Source: Brevibacillus brevis (lineage in GTDB: Bacteria; Bacillota; Bacilli; Brevibacillales; Brevibacillaceae). Taken from it: DNA of 64,000 nt. The stretch spans positions 4,212,501 through 4,276,500 of the forward strand of contig NZ_CP041767.1 in the NCBI RefSeq assembly GCF_022026395.1, read 5' to 3'. Each line of letters opens with the position of its first letter. Within the stretch, counting starts at the first letter, position 1. Position numbers and translations under genes: made by a program. Positions 1-8,184 of the stretch are shown here, piece after piece. Below the pieces are notes generated by a model. The model saw nothing but the letters and a program-made list of their open reading frames with translations. It searched no databases and had not been told where the DNA came from.

Positions 1-1042
1 ACACTGTGCAGCAGTCTTCATACGGCAAAATCGAAAGCTCGTACGTATCGATTTGGCGAGAAATATCCACGATGTCTACCTTGTCCATGGCGACGAGCGG
101 TCGCAGGATTGGAATTGAAATCACCTTGTTGATCGTGTCCATGCTTTCCAAAGTTTGCGATGCGACTTGACCGAGGCTTTCTCCTGTTGCGAGTGCCTTG
201 GCATTGGTATTTTCCGCAACACGCTCCGAAATGCGCATCATGAAGCGACGCATGATGGTGATCAAATAGTCTTCTGGACATTTTTCACGAATGGCGGTCT
301 GAATCTCGGTAAACGGTACGACGTGGAGACGAACAGTTCCTCCCCATTTCGTCAGCTTATGAGCCAAATCACGTACTTTTTGCAAAGCGCGCTCGCTCGT
401 AAACGGATAGCTGTGGAAGTGGATCGCTTCAAGCGTCACACCACGCTTCAGCATCATCCAACCTGCTACGGGACTGTCGATACCCCCAGATAGAAGCAGC
501 AGTACTTTTCCGCTCACCCCAACTGGCAAGCCACCAGGTCCCTGGATGGTTTCACAGCTAAGGTAAGTACCCTCTGTGCGAATTTCTACATTCACGATGG
601 TGTCCGGCTCATGCAAGTCTACACTGATAGCTGGCAGTGCGCGCAGGATATGCGTTGCTACCATTCGATTGACTTCCATAGAAGGAATCGGATAGCGTTT
701 ATCAGCCCGGCGGGAAACCACGCGGAACGTACGCGGCTGTGGATTTAATTGACGGACCATCTCCAGTGCTTTTTCCTTGATTGTTTCAATATCAGGATCT
801 ACCTGGATCGTCGGACTAAAGGAAGAAATACCAAAAACGCGCTTCAAACGCTCCATAACCGCATAGGCGTCCTCGCCATGCAGCTCCACATACATCCGGC
901 CGTAATTGCGTCGAACTTTTACTTTAAAAAACGAGCGCAGTACGTTTCTCACACTCTTTACAAGGGCTTCTTCGAATTGATCCCGGTTTTTCCCTTTAAG
1001 CGCCAACTCACCATAACGAATTAAAATAACATCGTAGTTCAT
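1..1042 (-). CDS. thiI: tRNA 4-thiouridine synthetase ThiI, 3' end beyond window
   Basis: ThiI transfers sulfur to U8 of tRNA and to ThiS for thiamine thiazole synthesis. The visible ~347 residues begin MNYDVILIRYGELALKGKNR, the usual ThiI start, followed by a ferredoxin-like/THUMP region. The PP-loop ATP-pyrophosphatase motif LLSGGIDSPVAGW lies near residue 185. The C-terminus runs off the left edge, and the family is about 400 aa. A good ribosome site (AAAGGAG) precedes the ATG. The gene sits 25 bp downstream of the cysteine desulfurase nifZ, its sulfur donor, so the two form an operon as in B. subtilis. Confidence 0.93.
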   Translation of the reverse strand, partial: MNYDVILIRYGELALKGKNRDQFEEALVKSVRNVLRSFFKVKVRRNYGRMYVELHGEDAYAVMERLKRVFGISSFSPTIQVDPDIETIKEKALEMVRQLNPQPRTFRVVSRRADKRYPIPSMEVNRMVATHILRALPAISVDLHEPDTIVNVEIRTEGTYLSCETIQGPGGLPVGVSGKVLLLLSGGIDSPVAGWMMLKRGVTLEAIHFHSYPFTSERALQKVRDLAHKLTKWGGTVRLHVVPFTEIQTAIREKCPEDYLITIMRRFMMRISERVAENTNAKALATGESLGQVASQTLESMDTINKVISIPILRPLVAMDKVDIVDISRQIDTYELSILPYEDCCTV

Positions 1043-1067
1043 GTTTATCTCCTTTTAGTTGTCCACA

Positions 1068-2237
1068 CTATTTTCTATGAGCGGGGGCAGGTTGTTGTTT
1101 GATATAAGTACGAAGCACACTGACGCATTCCTCTAGTGCCTTCAAAAACTGCTGAATGTCCTCCGCTGTATTTTCTCGGCCCAGACTAATCCTCAGAGAC
1201 GACAGCGCGCAATCCCGCTCGATGCCAATCGCAGTCAGAACTCTGCTCGGCTCATTGACTTTGGATGAGCACGCCGACTTGGTGGATATCAGAAAGCCTT
1301 TTTCCTCCAAAGCATGCAACAGGACTTCCGCTTTTACTCCTGGTACTGACAAATTCATAATATGGGGAGCCGTATTCGCTTCCGGGGTATTCACAATGCA
1401 ACCTTCAATCGTTGCAATCCCTTCACGAAGCTGTTGATTCAATTTTTGCAGCCTGATCATTTCGACGCTACCCAGTTCTTCTAAAATCCGGATTGCTTTT
1501 GCCATACCGGCGATGGCCGGGAGGTTTTCCGTTCCTGAGCGAACACCACCTTCTTGACCGCCACCCATCATCAATGGGTGAATGATCAAGCCTTCTCGTT
1601 TATACAAAATGCCGACTCCTCTAGGACCGTAAAACTTGTGCGCAGAGACACTCAACAGATCAATCCCTGAATCCTTGATGCGCAAAGGAACTTTCCCAAT
1701 TCCTTGGACAGCATCGACGTGAAACAGGACTTTCGGGAATTGCTTCAACCATTGTCCGATTTCCAAGATCGGTTGAATGGTTCCCAACTCGTTGTTCACA
1801 TGCATGACCGAAACGAGAATCGTATCCGGACGCATTGCCTTTTGAACAGCTTCTACCGACACGCGACCTTCACGATCTACCGGCAAATACGTCACAGCAA
1901 ATCCCAGACCTTCCAACTGCTTGCAAACATCATAAACAGCCGGATGCTCTACCTGCGTCGTAATAATATGTTTCCCTCTGTTTTGATATTGAAAGGCTAC
2001 GCCCTTGATCGCCGTATTATTGCTCTCCGTACCACCTGAAGTAAAAATAACTTCACTTTCTTTACAGCCTAAGTACTGAGCGGCAACCTTTCGCGCCTGC
2101 TTCAGTACATTTTCCGCCTCTACGCCTTTTTGATGCAAAGAAGACGGGTTTCCATAGTAGCTTTCCATCGCGCGTCTAACGGTTTCAATCACTTGAGGAT
2201 GAGGCCGGGTAGTCGCACTGTTGTCCAAGTAAATCAC
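1068..2237 (-). CDS. nifZ: cysteine desulfurase (NifS/IscS family) paired with ThiI
   Basis: This PLP enzyme removes sulfur from L-cysteine and passes the persulfide on, here most likely to ThiI. Visible motifs are YLDNSATTRPHP at the N-terminus, the PLP lysine in SAHKFYGPRG, and the active-site cysteine in the loop STKSACSSKV near residue 320. I start it at the GTG at 2237 (389 aa) because AGGAAGG lies just upstream and the family begins at this YLDNSATT block. A longer in-frame start at 2261 has no ribosome site. It is the first gene of the nifZ-thiI operon. Confidence 0.92.
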   Translation of the reverse strand: MIYLDNSATTRPHPQVIETVRRAMESYYGNPSSLHQKGVEAENVLKQARKVAAQYLGCKESEVIFTSGGTESNNTAIKGVAFQYQNRGKHIITTQVEHPAVYDVCKQLEGLGFAVTYLPVDREGRVSVEAVQKAMRPDTILVSVMHVNNELGTIQPILEIGQWLKQFPKVLFHVDAVQGIGKVPLRIKDSGIDLLSVSAHKFYGPRGVGILYKREGLIIHPLMMGGGQEGGVRSGTENLPAIAGMAKAIRILEELGSVEMIRLQKLNQQLREGIATIEGCIVNTPEANTAPHIMNLSVPGVKAEVLLHALEEKGFLISTKSACSSKVNEPSRVLTAIGIERDCALSSLRISLGRENTAEDIQQFLKALEECVSVLRTYIKQQPAPAHRK

Positions 2238-2439
2238 CAGTACACACCTTCCTAAGGGCAAAAGGCCCGAATACTACGCTTCATCATAACATGACTTTTC
2301 GTAAAGAACATACAAAGTATTACACTTCCCGGCCTTATTTTTCCCAGAGTGCCTTGCTCTCAAAAGACCAAATCAGACAATCTGAACAACCGTTCACAGA
2401 CTATTCACGGATAAAGCGCTTACATCCAGATATAGGCTA

Positions 2440-2468
2440 TTTACATTGTTTTGGCCTTTCGTTAGAAT
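2440..2468 (+). promoter_or_regulatory. sigma-A promoter for the 48-aa protein gene
   Basis: TTTACA at 2440-2445, a 17-nt spacer, then TAGAAT at 2463-2468. It lies 45 bp upstream of the start codon of the small gene at 2514. Confidence 0.6.
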
Positions 2469-2513
2469 AGTCAATAAATTTAGATAAAAAACAACAACAA
2501 GGAGAGAACCACC

Positions 2514-2660
2514 ATGACAGCACAAGCTATGCAAGAAGAAATCAAGAAGATGGAAGCCGAATTGAAAAGACTACAAGCAGAACTTACGAAGATGAACAAG
2601 AATACCCCTCAATACGACCGCACGGAAGTCGCATACCTAAATGAGGTGTACAACGCGTGA
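2514..2660 (+). CDS. 48-aa charged coiled-coil protein, unknown function
   Basis: A small protein starting MTAQAMQEEIKKMEAELK and ending YLNEVYNA. The first ~30 residues are a lysine/glutamate-rich heptad-like helix (KKMEAELKRLQAELTKM), predicted coiled coil. No membrane segment or cysteine is visible. It is very probably real: a near-consensus promoter lies at 2440, a strong ribosome site (AAGGAGAG) precedes the ATG at the right distance, and a stem-loop terminator with a T-run follows within 20 bp. It is monocistronic between the divergent nifZ and convergent dapF. I do not recognise the family. Confidence 0.8.
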   Translation: MTAQAMQEEIKKMEAELKRLQAELTKMNKNTPQYDRTEVAYLNEVYNA

Positions 2661-2676
2661 CACTTATTCGAATTCG

Positions 2677-2725
2677 ATAGCGTGGTGACGGCATGTAGGA
2701 TTGGCCGTGACCACGCTATTTTTTG
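2677..2725 (+). terminator. Rho-independent terminator of the 48-aa gene
   Basis: A 15-bp stem with one mismatch (ATAGCGTGGTGACGG against CCGTGACCACGCTAT), followed by six T residues. Confidence 0.85.
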
Positions 2726-2726
2726 T

Positions 2727-2764
2727 AAAAAAACCGCTCCTGTCGGTTGCGACGGAACGGTTTT
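2727..2764 (-). terminator. terminator of dapF
   Basis: AAAACCG...CGGTTTT enclosing GTCG/CGAC. On the minus strand it follows the dapF stop and ends in a T-run. Confidence 0.65.
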
Positions 2765-2774
2765 GGATTTGCTG

Positions 2775-3635
2775 TTATTTTAAAGGGATCTCCCCCAAAT
2801 ACGCACCAGAAAAAACTTCAGTTGCCGGGCCCGTCATATAGACGCGGTTATCCGCTTCCTTCCATTCAATAAAGAGATCGCCTCCTGCCAGGTGGACAGT
2901 GACCTTTCTACCTGTCTTCCCGCTCAAGTGGGCAGCTACTGCAGCAGCGCAAGCTCCCGTCCCACAGGCAAGCGTTACACCTGATCCCCTCTCCCATACA
3001 CGGAAAAGAATTTCCTCGTGATTCAATATTTGGATAAATTCGACGTTGGTTCGCTCTGGAAACCATTCGTGATACTCGATCAATGGTCCGTAGTGACGAA
3101 CATCTTCTTCCTTCACTTCATCCACGAAAAGGATGGCATGGGGATTGCCCATCGAAACAGCCGTCATCGTAAACGCCGTTCCACCGACCTCGATTACCTC
3201 TTCTCGCACTTGCTCCTCAGGAATGCCAGTCATCGGAATTGCTGCTCGCTCAAAATGAGGCTCCCCCATATCGATCGTTACTTGATCGACCTTACCATCT
3301 GCTCCTAGCGATACGACAGGAGTGACGGTCCCTCCCAACGTCTCCACGGTAAACGTTGTTTGTTCCGTCAAACCGTGATCGTATACGTACTTGCTTACAC
3401 AGCGCAAGCCGTTTCCGCAGTTTTTTGCTTCGCTGCCATCATTGTTAAAGACCCGCATGCGAAAATCAGCTCGCTCCGATGGCATAATGAGGATCAGTCC
3501 ATCGCCCCCAATCCCAAAATTCCGATCACTCACCCTTCTAGCCAATTCGGGTAAATCTACACGCGACAAGTCTTCCTCAAAACAGTTGACGTAAACGTAA
3601 TCATTCCCCAAGCCATGCAGCTTTGTAAATTTCAT
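2775..3635 (-). CDS. dapF: diaminopimelate epimerase
   Basis: Interconverts LL- and meso-diaminopimelate for lysine and peptidoglycan synthesis in the cytoplasm. The 286-aa length is normal. It begins MKFTKLHGLGNDYVYVNC, and both catalytic cysteines are visible: NCGNGLRC near residue 73 and the partner ACGTGACAA near residue 225. Ribosome site GAGGAGTGG precedes the ATG. It is transcribed alone with its own terminator at 2727-2764. Confidence 0.96.
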   Translation of the reverse strand: MKFTKLHGLGNDYVYVNCFEEDLSRVDLPELARRVSDRNFGIGGDGLILIMPSERADFRMRVFNNDGSEAKNCGNGLRCVSKYVYDHGLTEQTTFTVETLGGTVTPVVSLGADGKVDQVTIDMGEPHFERAAIPMTGIPEEQVREEVIEVGGTAFTMTAVSMGNPHAILFVDEVKEEDVRHYGPLIEYHEWFPERTNVEFIQILNHEEILFRVWERGSGVTLACGTGACAAAVAAHLSGKTGRKVTVHLAGGDLFIEWKEADNRVYMTGPATEVFSGAYLGEIPLK

Positions 3636-3778
3636 CGTCCACTCCTCTTTCTCTTTCGTATGCTGGGTCTGACTCTTATCTATGCCTATTATCTTAACAC
3701 AACCTAGAGAATCGCGGTCGAATCAAAAGGTGGTATACTACCACTAGCATCGATGATGGAAAGAGGTGGAACAAGCCG

Positions 3779-4309
3779 TTGGATTACCATATTTTCCGCT
3801 ATGCACTCGGAACGAAAAATGAAGCTAAGCGTCTCGCTGTGCAAAAAGCAACCGGAACGGAGCCTTTCTGCATATCCGTCCCCTCGGGCGTATCGGCTCA
3901 GCCGATGAGTGAAGAAGAGACGATTACAGGAGCGATCAATCGAGCAAAAGCTGCACGTAGTCAAACCCCTGAAGCAGACATTGGGCTAGGCTTGGAAGGC
4001 GGACTTATGTACGATGAGCGTTTTACAAAGCAGTGGTATTTGATTTCCATCTGCGCAGCCTGGAATGGAAGTGAGCTATTTATTGGTAAGGGGTTGGCTT
4101 TTCCTATCCCGAATCAAGCCGTTCACCGAATCCAGCAGGAGCAAATTGAGCTCAGTACCATCATTGATGAATGGGGGAAAACCGTTGGCAGTAATCATCG
4201 TGGCGGCGCCTATTCCCTTTTAACGGATAATCGCGTACGTCGTTCCGATGTGTTTTGTGACGCCGTGATCGCAGCCATTACGCCTTTTGTTTCCTCTTTG
4301 TACAAATAG
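3779..4309 (+). CDS. DUF84 inosine/xanthosine triphosphatase-like protein
   Basis: A 176-aa protein of the YjjX/DUF84 family, which hydrolyses non-canonical purine nucleoside triphosphates (ITP/XTP) and cleans the nucleotide pool. The family signature ALGTKNEAKRLAVQKATG lies at the N-terminus, and GLGLEGGL plus GNHRGGAYSLL-type motifs sit mid-protein. The likely start is a TTG at 3779, because AAGAGGTGG lies 9-18 bp upstream and no ATG is better placed. It is transcribed away from dapF with its own terminator. The family is recognised; the exact substrate is inferred. Confidence 0.8.
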   Translation: MDYHIFRYALGTKNEAKRLAVQKATGTEPFCISVPSGVSAQPMSEEETITGAINRAKAARSQTPEADIGLGLEGGLMYDERFTKQWYLISICAAWNGSELFIGKGLAFPIPNQAVHRIQQEQIELSTIIDEWGKTVGSNHRGGAYSLLTDNRVRRSDVFCDAVIAAITPFVSSLYK

Positions 4310-4325
4310 CAGTAGCGCAGCATAA

Positions 4326-4362
4326 AAACCCTCTCCGGCTTTGAACGAACTGGAGAGGGTTT
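4326..4362. terminator. bidirectional terminator
   Basis: An 11-bp perfect stem AAACCCTCTCC / GGAGAGGGTTT between convergent genes ending at 4309 and 4377. Confidence 0.85.
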
Positions 4363-4376
4363 GCGGTTTGATGCTT

Positions 4377-4958
4377 TTAGCGAGCCGTATAATACGGGTA
4401 GATGACTAATGCGCCCAAAATGGCAACAGCACCTATGATCATCGCCCAAACTCCCAGCGTCTTCGAGTTGCGTCGATACGCCAGATAGCCAAGCACCATA
4501 CCAATTGGAGCCACCAAGTACGGCATGAGAAACAGGGACAGGATCGATAAGCCCAAGCCAGTCATCCCGATACCGCTGGCCCCTTTTTCCCGGTTATCCT
4601 CGTCTGTGTCGATCTCACTGGCAGCACGACTGGTCGGAAACGGCTCGGCGATTTCTGCCGCCGCCTCGATGTCGTCATCTCTGACTTTGGCAACCGGTGA
4701 ACGGTCTTCTTTTGTCAAAACAACGCCATCCAAGCGCTCCGAAAAGTCCTTTCTCTCCTCATCCAGCTCGCCTGTATAGCGCTCTGTCAAAGAGTGGGGG
4801 TCGTAGTGAACCCTGCGCCTAGACCGATTTTCCTCTTCGTCAAAGACGGCCTGTGTCCAAGTATTCGCTGCAAACTCCCTGTCGTGCTGATCAACCGTCT
4901 CGGAAAAACCGGTGTCTTCCTTCCGCTTCGCATCATTACGTTCATGTCGATCCAACAT
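4377..4958 (-). CDS. two-TM membrane protein with acidic cytoplasmic N-terminus
   Basis: A 193-aa protein. The first ~120 residues are hydrophilic and very rich in Asp, Glu and Arg, without cysteines. The last ~65 residues form two membrane helices (GMTGLGLSILSLFLMPYLV and GVWAMIIGAVAILGALVIY) with GYLAYRRNSKT between them, as in DUF4190-like Bacillus membrane proteins. Function unknown. It is monocistronic, between the terminator at 4326 and the divergent nucleotidase gene. The ribosome site is ordinary (AAGGGG), spaced rather far from the ATG, so the exact start is uncertain. Confidence 0.75.
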   Translation of the reverse strand: MLDRHERNDAKRKEDTGFSETVDQHDREFAANTWTQAVFDEEENRSRRRVHYDPHSLTERYTGELDEERKDFSERLDGVVLTKEDRSPVAKVRDDDIEAAAEIAEPFPTSRAASEIDTDEDNREKGASGIGMTGLGLSILSLFLMPYLVAPIGMVLGYLAYRRNSKTLGVWAMIIGAVAILGALVIYPYYTAR

Positions 4959-5055
4959 AGCATGCTCAGCCCCTTTTTTGGTAAAGGATTAATTAAGTGA
5001 AGGAAGTAGCCTTATTGTCTGCCTACGTTGTACAATTTAAACGGGAGGCGAGAGA

Positions 5056-5646
5056 ATGAAACCAGACAAAATCCTAACCATTGGCATTGATATTGACGGT
5101 ACAGTCACATCACCTAGCAGTATTGTTCCGTTGATGAATGAGAGCTTTGGAAGAGATTTACGATATGAAGATTGTGTAGAGTACAATTTAGCCAACGTGT
5201 ATCAAATCACGGACGCAGAGTTTGAAATGTGGCTGGATCAAAATGGGGAGCGCCTTTATGATGGTGCGCCTGTTCATGGAATTGCCGATCAGGTTTTGCG
5301 CGATTGGTTTTCCTCCCACAAGCTGGTATATATAAGTGCTCGTGAGGATCGTCACCGCGATGTGACCTTACAATGGTTTGCTCGCTACAATATCCCTCAT
5401 CATGAAGTGGATTTGATTGGGAGCCACGACAAGCTGTCAGCTGCACGCAAGTGGGGTGTGGATCTCTTTTTGGAGGATCGTCTGGAGAACGCTTTGCAAT
5501 TGTCAGAAGCACTGCAAATTCCGGTGTTCTTGTTTGACACTCCGTATAACCAAGCTTCCCTACCTCCGCTCGTCCATCGAGTCACTTCTTGGGAAGAAGT
5601 TGCCCAAAAAGTCAACGAGCTTTTTCCGGCTAAGACAAGCGTATAG
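5056..5646 (+). CDS. HAD-superfamily 5'-nucleotidase-like phosphatase (YqfW type)
   Basis: A 196-aa haloacid-dehalogenase fold protein of the 5'(3')-deoxyribonucleotidase-like group. Motif I is IGIDIDGTVTS at residues 9-19 (nucleophile and acid Asp), motif II is YISARED, and motif IV is VDLFLEDRLENA. The substrate is probably a nucleotide monophosphate, inferred from the family. Ribosome site GGGAGGCGAG is well placed. Transcribed alone; a strong terminator follows at 5655. Confidence 0.78.
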   Translation: MKPDKILTIGIDIDGTVTSPSSIVPLMNESFGRDLRYEDCVEYNLANVYQITDAEFEMWLDQNGERLYDGAPVHGIADQVLRDWFSSHKLVYISAREDRHRDVTLQWFARYNIPHHEVDLIGSHDKLSAARKWGVDLFLEDRLENALQLSEALQIPVFLFDTPYNQASLPPLVHRVTSWEEVAQKVNELFPAKTSV

Positions 5647-5654
5647 GTTGAATA

Positions 5655-5695
5655 GCAAAAAGACGTATCACCATTAAGGGATACGTCCTTTTTGC
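5655..5695. terminator. bidirectional terminator
   Basis: GCAAAAAGACGTATC pairs with GATACGTCCTTTTTGC almost completely. It lies between convergent genes ending at 5646 and 5708. Confidence 0.85.
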
Positions 5696-5707
5696 GCCGA
5701 AGCCGCG

Positions 5708-5932
5708 TTATTTCTTTTCGGATGTCCTCGGCTTAAACGTCAGACAACAGGTCTCAGACGAAGTGGAAGCCTGATCCTTATGCTGCGTATTTTGACCATA
5801 CTCACCTGCAAACTCTTCTTTCAAGTTAACAGTTGCGTGTGCGTCAATCTCCACCATGATTTCTTCGGCGCTGCAAAGATTGCCCTTCGCCCAGTACTCA
5901 CAGTTTGCAACAGAACATTTTACTGCTGGCAT
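5708..5932 (-). CDS. DUF1540 cysteine-rich small protein
   Basis: A 74-aa protein with the DUF1540 cysteine pattern: VKCSVANCEYWAKGNLCSA at the N-terminus and a later CC in SETCCLTF. The pattern suggests a small metal-binding (probably zinc) fold; its role is not known. I start it at ATG 5932 (MPAVKC) because AGGGGGTGA lies 8 bp upstream. The ATG two codons earlier is too close to that site. Confidence 0.8.
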   Translation of the reverse strand: MPAVKCSVANCEYWAKGNLCSAEEIMVEIDAHATVNLKEEFAGEYGQNTQHKDQASTSSETCCLTFKPRTSEKK

Positions 5933-6032
5933 GTGCATTCACCCCCTAGAGGCTAGCCTTCACATCAACTTAGGGGCTTATACTTTGCCATTTACAATGG
6001 AAACAAACTCTACAAGGAAAGAAGAGAATGAC

Positions 6033-6812
6033 ATGTCGACTGCCCGTATTGTCGTCATCACCGGAGCTTCTGGTGGCCTTGGTCTAGCTTTGACACGACT
6101 TCATTTGGAAAAAGGAGACTGTGTCATTGCCACAAGCCGGAAAACGATTACCCAGGAACTCGTTTCGTTACAAAAAGTTTATCCTGATCGTCTCCATCAT
6201 TACCCGTTAGACGTCAGCAGCAACGATGACATTCGGCAGTTCGCTGCATGGGTGCACATCCGCTTCGAACGTTGCGATTTTCTTTACAACAATGCCGGGA
6301 TGGCCGTCTTTGAACCACTGATCGAAATGCGCGTAGAGGAGCTGGAAGAAACACTGCGAACAAATATTTCCGGTGTTCTTTACACGACCCGTGCCTTTTT
6401 GCCGATGATGCTCCAACAAAAGCAAGGTCATATTATTACGGTTGCCTCCCTCGCTGGACAAGTCGCAACAGCCAAAGCTGCAGTATATGCAGCAAGCAAA
6501 GCAGCCGTCATCCGCTTTAGTGAAGGATTGCGCCACGAGCTGCAAGGCAGTGGTATCGCTGTAACGTGTGCGATGCCAGGGCCGATCGACACACCCTTTT
6601 TAGATAAGGCAGACAAAACGGGCAGCTATCGTAGCAAAGTGAATCGGTATTTGCTGACACCGGAACAAACGGCAAAGGCTATTTATCGAGCGGCGGAAGC
6701 AAAGCGTCCGGAGGTTGCCATGCCATTTCGTCTTCATGCGCTCTCCCGCATCTACTTCTTAATGCCTCAGTGGCTAAAACACCTCGTCTCACCGCTCCTC
6801 AACAGGAAGTGA
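6033..6812 (+). CDS. short-chain dehydrogenase/reductase
   Basis: A 259-aa classical SDR. It has the NAD(P)-binding TGASGGLG near residue 9, NNAG near residue 90, and the catalytic YAASK (Tyr and Lys) near residue 155 with a preceding Ser. The C-terminal LMPQWLKHLVSPLL segment is hydrophobic, as in membrane-associated SDRs. Substrate unknown. I start at 6033 (MSTARIVVITG), where the fold begins. The in-frame extension upstream covers the divergent DUF1540 start. Its last 24 bp overlap the convergent MFS gene. Confidence 0.82.
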   Translation: MSTARIVVITGASGGLGLALTRLHLEKGDCVIATSRKTITQELVSLQKVYPDRLHHYPLDVSSNDDIRQFAAWVHIRFERCDFLYNNAGMAVFEPLIEMRVEELEETLRTNISGVLYTTRAFLPMMLQQKQGHIITVASLAGQVATAKAAVYAASKAAVIRFSEGLRHELQGSGIAVTCAMPGPIDTPFLDKADKTGSYRSKVNRYLLTPEQTAKAIYRAAEAKRPEVAMPFRLHALSRIYFLMPQWLKHLVSPLLNRK

Positions 6813-8045
6813 AGAGGAATCCTCCAAGTTTTTCAATGCCCCGAATGCAAGGAGACCGAAAATGATACATACGGCTGCTCCGGCTCCAATGATCCCTTGA
6901 ACGCCCAGAAAAGGTATGAGGAAGCCGGAGACAGCCGCTCCCGCCGGCATCCCTGTCCCCGTAATTGTGCGAACGCTGGTTAATACCCTCCCCAAGAGAG
7001 CATCGGGCACCTGCTTTTGCAGATAGCTTCTGTACATGATGTTATAGGGAGCAAAGCAAAAGCCCGCCACAGCTATCGAAGCCATTGCGATCTCCAGCCT
7101 CGAGAACAAAGCGATTGGCAATGTGGTCAATCCCCACGCCACAATAATTCCTGCCAGCGTCGACCCCAACGGAAGTTTCCATGTAACCGTCGAAAAAAAG
7201 AGTGAGCCTAGTAAAGCCCCAACTGCCAAAGAAGACCACAGCATCCCTAACGCAACAGACCCTCCTGCCAAATCCTGATTCGCATACAGGGGTAGTGCAA
7301 TTTCAATGGGGCCATACGACATGTTAAACAAAAACGTAAAGAAAACAAGAATGATCAATTGCTTGCGTCCAAATATGTAGCGATACCCTGTTCGCATGTC
7401 ACTCAAGAGAGAACGCAAGAACACTCCCATTTGACCTTTTGCAATCGCTGTCGGATTCGCACTTTTCGTAAGGTCACGCGGCAGCCGGGAGAAGCAGAAT
7501 GCACATACGAAAAAGCTGGCCGCATCAATCAACAGAACATAAGCTTCCCCAATCAACCCGATTAAAACACCCGCGAGTGCCGGTCCAAACATATAAACAA
7601 TTTGCCATTGCGTTTCCATCACGCCATTCGCTTTGACCAATTGATTTTTGTCCGAGACGATTCTCGGCAATAAAGTCTGTGCCCCAGCTGTGCTCAACGG
7701 AGAAAGGATTCCTGCAATCACAATTAGTATGTATATCACAAATAGTGGAACCTGATCGACCTGCAATAATGCGACCAACGCTATAAAAATAAGCCCTCGC
7801 GCCACATTGTCCATCATGATGAGCTTGCGTCGATCAAATCGATCCAGCAAAACTCCCGCTACTAAACCAGCAAAAACAGCAGGGAGCATATACGCAAGAA
7901 CGACCCCACCCATTGCAGCAGGTGAGCCTGTTTTATTCATGACAAACCACGTCAATCCCATCCAGCCAAACTGATCCCCCAGACTAGATAAGAACATCCC
8001 CACCCAATACCAGCGAAATGAACGCTGCCGCCATAATTCCTTCAT
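6789..8045 (-). CDS. MFS exporter, macrolide-efflux-like (12 TM)
   Basis: A 418-aa major facilitator of the group related to macrolide/antibiotic exporters (MFS_3). About 12 membrane segments are visible, with the motif-A-like loop LLDRFDRRKLIMMDNVARG after TM2. I start at 8045 (MKELWRQRSFRWYW) because AAAGGAAG sits ~8 bp upstream; the longer in-frame ATG lacks a site. A promoter lies at 8078-8106. It is one of three MFS genes of the same type within 6 kb. Substrate cannot be told. Confidence 0.85.
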   Translation of the reverse strand: MKELWRQRSFRWYWVGMFLSSLGDQFGWMGLTWFVMNKTGSPAAMGGVVLAYMLPAVFAGLVAGVLLDRFDRRKLIMMDNVARGLIFIALVALLQVDQVPLFVIYILIVIAGILSPLSTAGAQTLLPRIVSDKNQLVKANGVMETQWQIVYMFGPALAGVLIGLIGEAYVLLIDAASFFVCAFCFSRLPRDLTKSANPTAIAKGQMGVFLRSLLSDMRTGYRYIFGRKQLIILVFFTFLFNMSYGPIEIALPLYANQDLAGGSVALGMLWSSLAVGALLGSLFFSTVTWKLPLGSTLAGIIVAWGLTTLPIALFSRLEIAMASIAVAGFCFAPYNIMYRSYLQKQVPDALLGRVLTSVRTITGTGMPAGAAVSGFLIPFLGVQGIIGAGAAVCIIFGLLAFGALKNLEDSSSLPVEER

Positions 8046-8077
8046 GCTGCATCTTCCTTTTTCTCTATTTTCCATTC

Positions 8078-8106
8078 ATTGTATATTTAGATTAATACTT
8101 TTTCAA
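8078..8106 (-). promoter_or_regulatory. sigma-A promoter of the MFS gene ending at 6789
   Basis: On the minus strand TTGAAA (8106-8101), 17-nt spacer, TACAAT (8083-8078), in a very AT-rich stretch 33 bp upstream of the start. Confidence 0.6.
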
Positions 8107-8153
8107 CAATTATATTTATTAAATTAAAAAGTCTTATTTTGTATATAAAAGAA

Positions 8154-8176
8154 CCTCTGCTCCAAATCAGCAGAGG
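8154..8176 (-). terminator. stem-loop terminator of the MFS gene at 8185
   Basis: Perfect 8-bp stem CCTCTGCT / AGCAGAGG downstream of the stop at 8185, followed on the minus strand by an AT-rich tract. Confidence 0.55.
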
Positions 8177-8184
8177 AACCTCTC

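Noticed and set aside
6789..6812. 24-bp overlap of SDR and MFS genes as a frameshift
   Set aside because: Both proteins end naturally and the genes are convergent; a simple tail-to-tail overlap explains it.
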